Shown here piece after piece: positions 1-8,670 of a stretch of DNA of 64,000 nucleotides (its first letter is position 1; each line of letters opens with the position of its first letter). Source of the DNA: Pararhizobium sp. YC-54. Its GTDB lineage: Bacteria; Pseudomonadota; Alphaproteobacteria; Rhizobiales; Rhizobiaceae. The stretch lies in the NCBI RefSeq assembly GCF_025847205.1, contig NZ_JAOYTH010000002.1, positions 1 through 64,000 on the forward strand, read 5' to 3'. A program made the translations under genes and the position numbers. The notes beneath the pieces were generated by a model. That model was given only the letters and a program-made list of their open reading frames with translations. It had not been told where the DNA came from and did no database searches.

Positions 1-740
<740 letters not shown>

Positions 741-1006
741 GGGGTCAAGTTTCCTGTGATCAATGAGAATGCACCATACCGGCGGCGCCGGTTTGGGGAG
801 GCGTTTAAGGGTTTCGGGCGGAATGCGCAAGACTTAATTATTTTGCGCGCCGTAAGGCCCTTAAGGCCTGGTTGACGCCTATGTAGGCAGAGTGGCGCAC
901 AATTCCAATACCGGTCACGCCGAACGTGGAAACGGGATCAAATCAACAATTTGCGAAGATGTCTTAAAGCGGCACAAAAGAAGCGGTGAGGCTCGAAGGT
1001 TTTAGC

Positions 1007-1080
1007 TGGAGCGGGTAGCGGGAATCGAACCCGCGTATTCAGCTTGGAAGGCTGCTGCTCTACCATTGAGCTATACCCGC
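1007..1080 (-). tRNA. tRNA-Gly(TCC)
   Basis: A 74-nt cloverleaf including an encoded CCA end. The acceptor stem GCGGGTA pairs with TACCCGC, the D arm is GCTC..GAGC, the anticodon loop CTTCCAA carries TCC, and the T arm holds GGTTCGATTCC. It lies between tuf and tRNA-Tyr on the same strand and is probably co-transcribed with tuf. Confidence 0.97.
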
Positions 1081-1103
1081 GGGTCATGATCCGTCTGACA
1101 GAA

Positions 1104-1188
1104 TGGTGGAGGGAGTTGGATTTGAACCAACGTAGGCTGAGCCAACGGATTTACAGTCCGTCCCCTTTAACCACTCGGGCATCCCTCC
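1104..1188 (-). tRNA. tRNA-Tyr(GTA)
   Basis: An 85-nt class II tRNA with a long variable arm and an encoded CCA. The acceptor stem GGAGGGA pairs with TCCCTCC, the anticodon loop contains GTA (CTGTAAA), and the T loop reads GGTTCAAATCC. Only 23 bp separate it from the downstream tRNA-Gly. Confidence 0.97.
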
Positions 1189-1406
1189 ATTATTCTGTCG
1201 GGATCAAGCGACCAAGCTTTGCAGATCAAAGTGTTGTTTGCCGGGGCAAGTCAGCCCTTCAATCTGCGCCGGGTATATGACGGTCCCGTTTCATCCTGTC
1301 AACACGGCGCCTCAGAAAAAGTTGGGAAAATCGCGATAAAGATTGCAAGCCGCCGATTTCGCGAAAAACGGTTCCACGGCAACCCTATCGTCAGTATAAG
1401 ACAGGC

Positions 1407-2288
1407 ATGAGCAAAGATAATCCGGGCGACAAGAACGCCAAAGACACCCATTACGCCACCCTTCGCCGCGCGCATCGCGATGCCAAACGCGAACGCGGCG
1501 AAATTCCGACACCCGTGCAGGACAAGCGCAAGAGAAGTGCCGCCCCCGACTGGAAGGCACCGCAACTGGCACCCGACCAGGTGCTGCTCTACGGCATCCA
1601 CACGGTGCGCGCGGCCCTCGACAACCCCGAGCGCAAGATCACCAAGCTTTCGGTGACGCAGAACGCGCTGGTGCGCCTGGAAACCGGCCCGGTCGAGGAA
1701 CTCGGATTTCCGGTGGAAATCGTCACGCCGCAGGACCTCGACAAGATACTCGGGCCTGATGCCATCCATCAGGGCGCGATGCTGGAAACGGCTCCCCTGC
1801 CCGTGCGCCGTCTTTCGGCGCTCAATGACAGCCCGTTGATTCTCGTTCTCGACCAGGTGACCGATCCGCACAATGTCGGCGCCATCATGCGCTCCGCCGT
1901 TGCCTTCAACGCCGGCGCGCTGATCACGACGCAACGCCACAGCCCGACCGAATCGGGCGTGATGGCCAAATCGGCGTCCGGCGCGCTGGAAATGATCCCC
2001 TATATCCAGATCACCAATCTCGCCGACGCGCTGGAAGAACTGCACAAGCTCGGCTTCGTCTCGATCGGTCTTGATTCGGAAGGTCCCGCACCACTCGAAC
2101 AGACATTGTCCGGCGCAAAGATCGCGCTGGTTCTCGGCGCCGAGGGCAAAGGGTTGCGGCAGAAGACCCGCCAGACCGTCAATGCGCTCGCCCGCCTCGA
2201 TATGCCCGGCGCCATCAAGTCGCTGAATGTGTCCAATGCAGCCGCGATCGCCATGTATGCCGCACGCGGCCATCTGGCCAAGGCCTGA
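1407..2288 (+). CDS. rlmB: 23S rRNA (guanosine-2'-O-)-methyltransferase RlmB (SpoU family)
   Basis: A SpoU-class (SPOUT) methyltransferase of 293 aa expected to 2'-O-methylate G2251 in the 23S rRNA P loop using S-adenosylmethionine. A basic N-terminal tail of about 55 residues is followed by the L30e-like substrate-binding domain (LLYGIHTVRAAL near 60-71). The three SpoU motifs are visible: VTDPHNVGAIMRSA at ~151-164, LGAEGKGLR at ~241, and the C-terminal LNVSNAAAIAMY knot segment. The length is normal apart from the charged extension. It diverges from the tRNA-tuf unit. Confidence 0.95.
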   Translation: MSKDNPGDKNAKDTHYATLRRAHRDAKRERGEIPTPVQDKRKRSAAPDWKAPQLAPDQVLLYGIHTVRAALDNPERKITKLSVTQNALVRLETGPVEELGFPVEIVTPQDLDKILGPDAIHQGAMLETAPLPVRRLSALNDSPLILVLDQVTDPHNVGAIMRSAVAFNAGALITTQRHSPTESGVMAKSASGALEMIPYIQITNLADALEELHKLGFVSIGLDSEGPAPLEQTLSGAKIALVLGAEGKGLRQKTRQTVNALARLDMPGAIKSLNVSNAAAIAMYAARGHLAKA

Positions 2289-2295
2289 CCGGCGG

Positions 2296-2574
2296 CTACC
2301 GGGTCAACGGCAATAGCGCAACCGACAACCGGGCTTCGGGACAACCATCCCGAAGCTTGCGCCATGTGGTGACGTTGAGTTCCATTTCGCAACGCGCCAG
2401 ATAGGCCACCTCGCCCACCCGGATGCAGACAGTCTGGCCGAGTTCGAGTTTGGAGCCATCACGGTTTCGGCAGGTGCAGCCCGCGTCCGGCGGTGCCGCA
2501 AAGGACACGCCGGGGGACAGTCCGGCAAACGCCGAAACAAGCGCGACCATCAAAAATGCCGGAACGCTTTTCAT
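2296..2574 (-). CDS. Small secreted protein of unknown function
   Basis: A 92-aa protein whose start ATG (2572-2574) begins MKSVPAFLMVALVSAFAG, a clear Sec signal peptide with probable cleavage after SFA-AP. The mature part is about 65 residues with four cysteines (CTC, VC, RC, GC), suggesting disulfides in the periplasm. An upstream in-frame start would add six residues before the signal peptide and is less likely. Transcribed convergently with rlmB, with only 7 bp between the stops. No family recognised. Confidence 0.7.
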   Translation of the reverse strand: MKSVPAFLMVALVSAFAGLSPGVSFAAPPDAGCTCRNRDGSKLELGQTVCIRVGEVAYLARCEMELNVTTWRKLRDGCPEARLSVALLPLTR

Positions 2575-2645
2575 AAGCAGAGTGTAATACAAAAACGTCA
2601 GGCATCCAACCCGAGGGGCGCCTGGTCTGCACTGGTGCGCCGGTG

Positions 2646-2753
2646 CTGGATTGCGCGACAGCGCCGCGCGTCATTCATGACGCGCAAAGGTCGCAGCATC
2701 TAAAATTTGCCGCACAATTCCTTAAACCGATTCCGATTTAAGGAATTGTGCAG
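2646..2753. repeat. RIME-like palindromic intergenic repeat, copy 1
   Basis: A ~108-bp intergenic element with two palindromes: a GCGCG/CGCGC half around 2662-2684 and a near-perfect hairpin of about 40 nt built on AATTCCTTAAA ... TTTAAGGAATT near 2715-2751. A second, diverged copy in the same orientation lies at 54011-54113. Size, two-palindrome architecture and host group match the rhizobial RIME1 family as I remember it; the name is from memory, the duplication is seen directly. Confidence 0.75.
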
Positions 2754-2770
2754 TGGGCCGAATCCTGAAC

Positions 2771-2986
2771 TCAGGCCTTCTTCAGGAACTCTGTGCGCAG
2801 CACCAGGCCCTTGATCTTGGCATGACGGCATTCGACCTCGTCCGGGTCGCCGGTCAGGTGAATGCCCTTGATCATCGTGCCGCGCTTCAAGGTCTCCGAC
2901 GTGCCCTTGACCTTGAGATCCTTGATCAGGGTGACATTGTCTCCCTCGGCGAGGATCGTGCCGTTGCTGTCTCTGACATCCGTCAT
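2771..2986 (-). CDS. PhnA-like (YjdM-type) small protein
   Basis: A 71-aa protein matching the C-terminal PhnA domain (YjdM family): V-x-DSNGT-ILAEGD-V-LIKDLKVKG near the N-terminus, KRGTMIKGI-L in the middle, and a GLVLRTEFLKK-type C-terminus. Members were named from the phosphonate operon, but their biochemical role is not settled and they are not phosphonatases by sequence. The start ATG (2984-2986) has GGAACG upstream. Longer in-frame ORFs have unrelated upstream composition. It lacks the N-terminal zinc ribbon of longer homologues. Confidence 0.85.
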   Translation of the reverse strand: MTDVRDSNGTILAEGDNVTLIKDLKVKGTSETLKRGTMIKGIHLTGDPDEVECRHAKIKGLVLRTEFLKKA

Positions 2987-3191
2987 TGCCGTTCCAATCT
3001 GTGTGTTGTTGGCCGAATACCCATGACCCGGCCTTAGCGCCTGGCGGCGAGGCTGTCCAGCCTTGGGCACGACGGCGGAAGCGGGGACAGTGCAGTCCAA
3101 GTTCAGAATGGACGCCCGCTCCAGACTGCACACGCGAAAAGGCCGGACACATGTGCCCGGCCTCCTCAATTTAGTTTGATCTAGCCGAAAA

Positions 3192-3818
3192 TCAGGCAGC
3201 GATATCGAAATGGCCGCGACCGGCGATGGCTTTTTCAGCGTCTGCGATGGCCGCATCCTTCGAGTCCGGGCTGATGGCCAGGCCTTCGGCACGGACGAAT
3301 TCGACATCGGTAATGCCGATGAAACCGAACACCGTGGCGAGATAGGTTTCCTGGTGATCCATGGCGCTGATCGGGGACGCGCCGGAATAATGGCCGCCGC
3401 GGGTCGAGGCGACGATCATCTTCTTGCCCTTGGCGAGACCCTCGACGCCCGCCTCCGTGTAGCGGAAGGTGGTTCCGGCCACGAGAATGCGGTCGATCCA
3501 GGTCTTCAGCTGGCTCGGAATGGCGAAATTGTACATCGGTGCGCCGATGACGATGACATCGGCGGCGAGGAATTCGTTAAGCGAGGCGCGGCCGGCATCA
3601 AGCTCGGACACCAGCGCAGCATCCAGCCCCTCGGGATTGGCGGAAGCAGCCATCAGATGCGAACCATTGAGATGGGCAAGCGGTGCTGCGGCAAGATCGC
3701 GGTAGGTGACGGTGTCGCCAGGGCGTTCAGCCTTGATGCGCGCGACGATCGATGCCGTCAGGCGGCGGGAAACGGAATGATCGCCGAGAATACCGGAGTC
3801 GAGATGAAGAATGTTCAT
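3192..3818 (-). CDS. azoR: FMN-dependent NADH:quinone oxidoreductase / azoreductase
   Basis: A 208-aa flavodoxin-fold enzyme of the AzoR (AcpD) family that reduces quinones and azo bonds with NADH through FMN. Evidence: N-terminal beta strand and phosphate loop NILHLDSGILGDHSVSR, the flavin-contact segment APMYNFAIPSQLKTWIDRI near 95-113, and STRGGHYS near 140. The start ATG at 3816-3818 is preceded by AAAGGTG; an upstream in-frame start would add 40 residues with no family match. It diverges from a LysR-type regulator at 3964, the usual arrangement for regulator and target, so it is probably induced by quinones or electrophiles. Confidence 0.93.
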   Translation of the reverse strand: MNILHLDSGILGDHSVSRRLTASIVARIKAERPGDTVTYRDLAAAPLAHLNGSHLMAASANPEGLDAALVSELDAGRASLNEFLAADVIVIGAPMYNFAIPSQLKTWIDRILVAGTTFRYTEAGVEGLAKGKKMIVASTRGGHYSGASPISAMDHQETYLATVFGFIGITDVEFVRAEGLAISPDSKDAAIADAEKAIAGRGHFDIAA

Positions 3819-3927
3819 GGTGGCACCTTTGTGTGCTTGTGTGGCGTTTGGGTGCATCACATATGAATTTAAAACAATCGGCCGATAAGACAGCCCTTTT
3901 TCGACAGGCCGTTTCCTGATAGAAACA

Positions 3928-3942
3928 ATGATGGTCAATCAT
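3928..3942. promoter_or_regulatory. Candidate LysR-type operator between azoR and its regulator
   Basis: The 145-bp divergent spacer contains the perfect interrupted palindrome ATGAT-N5-ATCAT, with T-N11-A spacing inside it, the loose consensus of LysR-type binding sites. It lies 22 bp upstream of the regulator start, a position suited to autoregulation. Functional assignment is inference. Confidence 0.45.
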
Positions 3943-3963
3943 CGACAAAAATGAAGGTGTGAC

Positions 3964-4908
3964 ATGCAGGACCTGAACGATCTCGCGCTGTTTGCCGCCG
4001 TGGTGAAACACAAGGGCTTTTCCGCAGCCTCCCGTGTCCTCAACATTCCCAAATCCAAGCTCAGCAAGCATGTCGCCCGGCTGGAGCAGCAGCTTGACGT
4101 GCGTCTTCTCGAACGCTCGACCCGCAAGCTGCGGGTGACCGAAATCGGGGAGGCTTTCTATGAACGCTGCGAGATGATCCTGTCCGGCGTCGAGGCTGCA
4201 GAAGCGGTGGTGGCGGCGGCGAAAAGCGAACCGGCCGGCGTCGTGCGCCTCGCCTGCCCGATCGGTTTCACGCCCATGGTCGCCGCTATCCTGCCCGCCT
4301 TTCACCGCCGTTATCCGGGTGTGCGCCTGCTGATCACCACCAGCAACCGCCGGATCGACCTGGTCGAGGAACGCATCGACATCGCGCTTCGCGCCCGCGC
4401 TCAGCTGGACACCGACCACAACCTGATCATCCGCAAGCTGGGGGAAGCCAGCCAGTTTCTCGTGGCAAGTCCGGCGCTGATGGCCCGGATCGGCAATGTG
4501 ACGATCGATACGCTGGGCAGCAGGCCGACGCTATCAATGAACGAGCAGCATCTTTCCGATACCTGGCATCTGAACCATACCGACGGCACGAAACGGGACA
4601 TTACCCATCACCCCGTCATCGGCTGCGGCGATTTCGGCATTCTTGAACGGGCGGCCATCGAGGGGGTCGGTATTGCGCTTCTACCGGATCACCTATGCGG
4701 CCGGGGATTTCGTACCGGTGTGCTGGTGCCGGTGCTGCCGGACTGGTGTTCGGACGCAACCATTGCCCATCTGGCCTTCACGTCGCGCCACGGCATGCTG
4801 CCGTCGGTCCGTGCGCTGATCGACTTCCTTGCCGACAATCTGCCGGGCGCGATGTCGCGTTGCACGGAAATCGACCCGAAGCCGGCAATGCTTGACGCTG
4901 CGGAATAA
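3964..4908 (+). CDS. LysR-family transcriptional regulator
   Basis: A 314-aa LysR-type regulator. The N-terminal winged HTH is clear (LALFAAVVKHKGFSAASRVLNIPKS, residues 5-29, then LSKHVARLEQQLDVRLLERS), followed by a linker helix and a periplasmic-binding-protein-like effector domain from ~90 (VVRLACPIGFTPMVA). Closest in pattern to the subfamily that controls divergent quinone or azo reductase genes. It presumably senses an aromatic or quinone ligand and regulates azoR; the ligand cannot be read from sequence. Confidence 0.92.
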   Translation: MQDLNDLALFAAVVKHKGFSAASRVLNIPKSKLSKHVARLEQQLDVRLLERSTRKLRVTEIGEAFYERCEMILSGVEAAEAVVAAAKSEPAGVVRLACPIGFTPMVAAILPAFHRRYPGVRLLITTSNRRIDLVEERIDIALRARAQLDTDHNLIIRKLGEASQFLVASPALMARIGNVTIDTLGSRPTLSMNEQHLSDTWHLNHTDGTKRDITHHPVIGCGDFGILERAAIEGVGIALLPDHLCGRGFRTGVLVPVLPDWCSDATIAHLAFTSRHGMLPSVRALIDFLADNLPGAMSRCTEIDPKPAMLDAAE

Positions 4909-5002
4909 TATGACGGCGGTTCGACCGCCCCCTGTTCGAACGGTTCTGGAACGAGCAATCTGACTCCATGAGCGAATCGGCGGCGGCGGGGAGCAGCGAC
5001 AC

Positions 5003-5734
5003 ATGACAATAGAACGGCGCCGCCGCATCATCCGCAGGCGCAGAACCGCTATCGGCACCGTTCTTGTTGCGGCAATCTCGTTTCTCGCCGGCATGACGGA
5101 CGCCGCGGGACTTCTCATTGCCGGCAGTTTCGTTTCCTTCATGAGCGGCAACACGACCCGCGCAGCCGTCGCCCTCGCAGATGGGCAAACGGGATATGCC
5201 GTCATCCTGCTGGGCGCTCTCCTGACGTTCGTGGCGGGCAACGCGCTTGGAATCATCGTTGCCCACAACGCCAGTCGGCGTACCTTCCGCGTTCTTTCCG
5301 GAGTGACCCTCATTCTCGCCGCTGCAGCCGCGAGCACCGGCCAGAATTTCGCCACGGTTCAATTCTTGGGGATCGTGCTTGCCATGGGACTGGTCAATGC
5401 CGCTGTCGAGCACATCGAGGGGTTGCCTATCGGACTGACCTATGTGACCGGCGGCCTTTCCCGCTTCGGCAGGGGCATCGGCGGCTGGATCGTTGGCACG
5501 CCACGACCCGACTGGGCCATGCAGATCGTTCCCTGGCTCGGAATGGCGGCCGGCGGCATATGCGGCGCCTTTCTCGAAAGGGCGCTGGGCGGCGGTGTGC
5601 TTTGGCTCGCCTGCATCTTGTCTGCGACGATTGCAATCATCGTATTTTTCATTCCGCCACGGCTGCAGAAACGCCACGCCCATCATCCGCCATCCCGTGC
5701 TCCAAGACTTCGATCAACAAGACCCAGCCTGTAA
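5003..5734 (+). CDS. DUF1275 (YoaK-type) membrane protein
   Basis: A 243-aa integral membrane protein of the DUF1275/YoaK family. Family signatures are the first helix AAISFLAGMTDAAGLL (residues 18-33), then FVSFMSGNTTR and the GNALGIIVA segment, with about six predicted membrane helices. The arginine-rich N-terminus (RRRRIIRRRR) is positive-inside and supports a cytoplasmic start. Function is unknown for the family. It stands alone between the LysR gene and tRNA-Thr. Confidence 0.85.
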   Translation: MTIERRRRIIRRRRTAIGTVLVAAISFLAGMTDAAGLLIAGSFVSFMSGNTTRAAVALADGQTGYAVILLGALLTFVAGNALGIIVAHNASRRTFRVLSGVTLILAAAAASTGQNFATVQFLGIVLAMGLVNAAVEHIEGLPIGLTYVTGGLSRFGRGIGGWIVGTPRPDWAMQIVPWLGMAAGGICGAFLERALGGGVLWLACILSATIAIIVFFIPPRLQKRHAHHPPSRAPRLRSTRPSL

Positions 5735-5859
5735 CCGCGCTTTCATTTGCCAGAGGCTTGCGGCCGCCGCCAACGGCTCAAGTGTTGGAAAAGCCGCCAC
5801 CCCATTGCATTTTCCCTTTACACACGATCAGAATATGCTAACTCCCTGCCGCAAGTGCT

Positions 5860-5937
<78 letters not shown>

Positions 5938-6061
5938 TTTTCTCCTTTCAAAACAGCAAGTTAGTCGACTCGCGGACTTGAAAATGCGGCTTTTCGTGTC
6001 GCATCGTGTTGCAATCCAGTACCCTTGATTTCAAACGGCTTCCCGCTACCCTCGGCAAATC

Positions 6062-6091
6062 CACGCGACATGCGATGCAACATGTCGCGTG
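6062..6091. promoter_or_regulatory. Perfect inverted repeat near attL: candidate integrase/excisionase arm site
   Basis: Eleven-base perfect arms (CACGCGACATG / CATGTCGCGTG) around an 8-base spacer, 125 bp inside attL. A 22-nt relative (ACGCGACATG ... GCAACATGT) lies 36 bp inside attR at 51169-51190, and a third related CGTGTCGCAT sits at 5995-6004. Occurrence at both prophage ends is what arm-type integrase or Xis sites would show. It is also upstream of an HTH gene and could be its operator. Confidence 0.5.
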
Positions 6092-6134
6092 CAAGCACGC
6101 ACGGATAAATCCAAGAAAATGCAAGGACGCGAAT

Positions 6135-6443
6135 TTGACCGACCATAAGGCGCCGGAGGACCAACTATCGGAAGCGACGACACCCAAAGCGATCGTTGCA
6201 AGGCTGAACGCTGTCGGGATAGAAATATCGGAACGGACGCTGCGCGAACGGGCTCGGCAGCTCGGGGCCTGCCGCATCATCGGCAAGTCGATGTTCCTCA
6301 TGCCTTCTGATATCGAAGCGATCCTAGAAGCGTCGAAACCTAAACCACGCCGCCCTCTCGATCAGCCCTCTTCATCAACTGATTTGGACAATGCCCGACT
6401 GGCGTTAAAGTTGGCGAAATCTCGAAAGAGGAACAAAGGCTAA
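6135..6443 (+). CDS. Small HTH (excisionase-fold-like) protein
   Basis: A 102-aa protein with an initiating TTG at 6135, chosen because AAGGA (6123-6127) lies 7 bp upstream; the longer ORF reads through the inverted repeat at 6062-6091. The segment TPKAIVARLNAVGIEISERT resembles a winged HTH of the MerR/AlpA type, followed by a RIIGKSMFLMPSDIEAIL wing-like strand pair. The C-terminus is basic (LAKSRKRNKG). First gene inside attL, so it could be an excisionase or local regulator; assignment by fold pattern only. Confidence 0.6.
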   Translation: MTDHKAPEDQLSEATTPKAIVARLNAVGIEISERTLRERARQLGACRIIGKSMFLMPSDIEAILEASKPKPRRPLDQPSSSTDLDNARLALKLAKSRKRNKG

Positions 6444-6461
6444 ACCCGCACAAGGGAACTT

Positions 6462-6492
6462 CTTGACACCCGCGCGCATCCTGTCACGTTGC
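6462..6492 (+). promoter_or_regulatory. 31-bp promoter/operator-like repeat, copy 1
   Basis: A 31-bp sequence starting with TTGACA and ending CCTGTCACGTTGC, 24 bp upstream of the ATG at 6516. It recurs with three mismatches at 9379-9409, upstream of the RTX gene. The TTGACA box suggests a -35 element, but no convincing -10 is fixed at 17 bp, so a shared operator is equally possible. Confidence 0.45.
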
Positions 6493-6515
6493 CGGGGTTC
6501 AATTCGGAGCTGCAA

Positions 6516-6773
6516 ATGGCTGATAGTTCGGTACTTATTCGTTTTCAGGGTGTAGAAAACCTTGGAAAGCTTTGGGGCGTGACCTTCACTTGGGGCACCT
6601 CGGAAAAATCCTGGTTGACGGCAACCGTCGAAGTCGAAAAGTCTGCGAAAGACGAGGAGATCATTCGGATCGCTCGCGCCAAGTTCTTTGCCATGATCTC
6701 GGCAGTTCGCGAACATAGCGCCCGCTGGGAACTGGAACAGGACCTTTGGAAGGCTCTGGAGAAAGGTGCCTAA
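6516..6773 (+). CDS. Unrecognised small protein
   Basis: An 85-aa protein starting MADSSVLIRFQG; the ATG at 6516 has GGAG six bases upstream, whereas the upstream ATG at 6489 lies inside the repeat at 6462-6492. Predicted mixed alpha/beta with a tryptophan-rich middle (LWGVTF-TWGTSEKSW) and a helical C-terminus. No family recognised. The start directly follows the 31-bp promoter-like repeat, so it probably begins its own transcript. Confidence 0.55.
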   Translation: MADSSVLIRFQGVENLGKLWGVTFTWGTSEKSWLTATVEVEKSAKDEEIIRIARAKFFAMISAVREHSARWELEQDLWKALEKGA

Positions 6774-6885
6774 GCCGCCCGTTTAAACCACCCGTCGAAT
6801 GCTTCTGCGCGAGGTAGACGCTGGTTGACACCTCGTCTGCTGGTGGGCCAATTTTCTCGCGTCATAACTGGCTACTGGACATGAA

Positions 6886-8073
6886 ATGGAAGAGGTAAAG
6901 CGGACGCTCGCCCGCGAGGAATTGCACGAGCTGGTTTGGTCGACTCCTATCCAAAAGCTTGCAGGACAATACGGGCTGTCGGATCGAGGCTTCGCAAAAA
7001 TCTGTGAAAGACACTTGGTCCCAGTCCCTCCGCGCGGCTACTGGGCGAAGATCGAAGCAGGGCAGCCGGTGAAGGTAACCGCTCTGCGGCGAGTGCAGGA
7101 TACCTCGCTTCAAACGGTCCACATCGGATCGAGGGTCGCTAAGATGCAAAGCGACTATTTGGCTGAAGTTCTTGCCGCTGCGAAACTGGGGATTGTCAGC
7201 CCAAAATCGGAGCTTCCCGCGGTCCCGCGCAACCCACCCAAAACGACCTCCCCTGAGATCTTGTCGGTTGCGACCCGTGGTGACGTAGGATCGTTCCTGA
7301 AAGAACTCCAAAGGCTAAAGCCTGACCGTGATGGCTTCGTATACCATAGATACGTGAAGGTCCCGCCGGCGGCCATAACCCGCGTCGGTAATTTCTTGAG
7401 CTTAATAGCTAATACGCTCCAGCCCTTCGGGTTTAGGCTGCACGACAACAAAACCACTCGTCTCGGCTTCTCGAAGAACGGCTACGTCGTTGACTTTGGG
7501 ATTGACGCACCAAGGAAGCGTGTAACCAAGACGTCAGGAGGTTGGCACTCCCAAGAGTACGAGCATGTCGGCCGGCTGGAACTGACGATCTATGGCCGGG
7601 CGGAGGGAAGCAAAAAGAAGTGGATTGATACGGACAATCGCAAGATAGAAGAGTCGCTAAGCCAGATCGTCGACAGCTTCTTAGTCAACCACATAGTCGA
7701 GGGTGAGCATGAAGCTCGACGAAAAACTGAAGAAGCCCGCCGCGCCCATCTAGTTCGCCGACGAGAACTCGCAGCACTGCGAATTAAGCGGGAGGATGAC
7801 CGCCTCTCCTTTCTGCGATGGATCGCCGAGGCGCGACGAGAAGCCGAGGATCTACGAGCAACGATTGCGTCCGTCCCTACAAGCGGTGATTTGCCGCATG
7901 ACTATGCGCGCATGATCGCCTGGGCTGGAAACAGGCTGGCGGAACTTGACGAGCAAACAGCGATCGACCGCATTCAAGCAACTCTTGTAGACCGCCGGCT
8001 GTATTCTGATCCGGATGATCTACTTGACCCGGAGGGTGATCCGCCGCCGAAACAAAACTATTGGGACGACTAG
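6886..8073 (+). CDS. Unknown protein with N-terminal HTH-like domain and C-terminal coiled coil
   Basis: A 395-aa soluble protein. Residues 10-62 form a recognisable conserved block (REELHELVWSTPIQKLA, then DRGFAKICERH and PVPPRGYWAKIEAG) seen at the start of many uncharacterised proteins of mobile elements; it looks like an HTH that scores target identity. The middle is mixed, and from about 265 to 350 there is a highly charged helical stretch (ARRKTEEARRAHLVRRRE). No catalytic motif seen. The next gene starts at the base after its stop, so the two are an operon. Function unknown. Confidence 0.75.
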   Translation: MEEVKRTLAREELHELVWSTPIQKLAGQYGLSDRGFAKICERHLVPVPPRGYWAKIEAGQPVKVTALRRVQDTSLQTVHIGSRVAKMQSDYLAEVLAAAKLGIVSPKSELPAVPRNPPKTTSPEILSVATRGDVGSFLKELQRLKPDRDGFVYHRYVKVPPAAITRVGNFLSLIANTLQPFGFRLHDNKTTRLGFSKNGYVVDFGIDAPRKRVTKTSGGWHSQEYEHVGRLELTIYGRAEGSKKKWIDTDNRKIEESLSQIVDSFLVNHIVEGEHEARRKTEEARRAHLVRRRELAALRIKREDDRLSFLRWIAEARREAEDLRATIASVPTSGDLPHDYARMIAWAGNRLAELDEQTAIDRIQATLVDRRLYSDPDDLLDPEGDPPPKQNYWDD

Positions 8074-8409
8074 ATGGATTATGTTTCTACCCACCTGCCC
8101 TTCTGGCCTGCCGCGCTGAACCACAAGATGGCGGCCGCCTATTGCGGGGTGTCCGTCGAGACCTTCAAGAAAGTTTGCCCAGTCAAACCCATGCAGTTCA
8201 CCGGTTCCAGTCGCGGCGAACGCTACCTTCGCCAGCGCATTGACGAATGGCTATTGTCCATAGATCCCAACTCTGACCACCGACCGACGATGGCGGAACT
8301 GATGTACGGAAAAAGGCGATTTGGTAGTCGGCTCGATGAGACTGCTCACGAACGAGCGCCGACGAGGCGTCGTGGTAAAAAATCGGGCCAAGGTTTTGCT
8401 TCGGAGTAA
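8074..8409 (+). CDS. Excisionase-fold DNA-binding protein
   Basis: A 111-aa protein whose ATG abuts the stop of the preceding gene (spacing 0). The segment MAAAYCGVSVETFKKVCPVKP plus a short wing and RQRIDEWLLSI is the MerR/AlpA-type HTH used by small helper proteins beside rhizobial integrases. The C-terminus is basic (RAPTRRRGKKSGQG). Probably binds DNA with, or to regulate, the 395-aa protein upstream. Confidence 0.65.
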   Translation: MDYVSTHLPFWPAALNHKMAAAYCGVSVETFKKVCPVKPMQFTGSSRGERYLRQRIDEWLLSIDPNSDHRPTMAELMYGKRRFGSRLDETAHERAPTRRRGKKSGQGFASE

Positions 8410-8424
8410 ATTCAAGGACACCAG

Positions 8425-8670
8425 ATGCCGCCTTCATCTCAGACCCGCAATATCCCTCGCCTTGGTCTCAATCGCAACGAACTCGCTTTGGCGATTGGGG
8501 TGAGCGTCAACACCGTTGACAAGATGGTTCAGGACGGTGCTTTGCCGCCGCCACGCAAATGGAACACACGGAAGATTTGGATTGTCTCCGAGGTTGAGGC
8601 ATCGATGCTTGAGTGGCCTGCGGATGGTGCGCCCATTGACGATGATGATGAATGGCGAGCAACAGCATGA
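8425..8670 (+). CDS. AlpA/excisionase-like HTH protein
   Basis: An 81-aa protein. GLNRNELALAIGVSVNTVDKM, then QDGALPPPRKWNTRKIW and a closing SEVEASMLEW, gives the HTH, beta-wing and helix pattern of excisionase-family (HTH_17) proteins. Its stop overlaps the next start (ATGA at 8667-8670), indicating translational coupling. The acidic tail GAPIDDDDEW is unusual for a DNA binder. Third consecutive HTH gene in this arm. Confidence 0.7.
   Translation: MPPSSQTRNIPRLGLNRNELALAIGVSVNTVDKMVQDGALPPPRKWNTRKIWIVSEVEASMLEWPADGAPIDDDDEWRATA

Noticed and set aside
2771..3307. Long N-terminal extension of the PhnA-like protein
   Set aside because: The upstream part shows no family match, overlaps azoR on the same strand, and a proper start with ribosome site exists at 2986.
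4915..4929. Hairpin GGCGGT-TCG-ACCGCC after the LysR gene as a terminator
   Set aside because: Short stem and no T-run afterwards.
5948..6301. 117-aa frame on the - strand next to attL
   Set aside because: Antisense to the HTH gene and crosses the palindrome at 6062-6091; no ribosome site.
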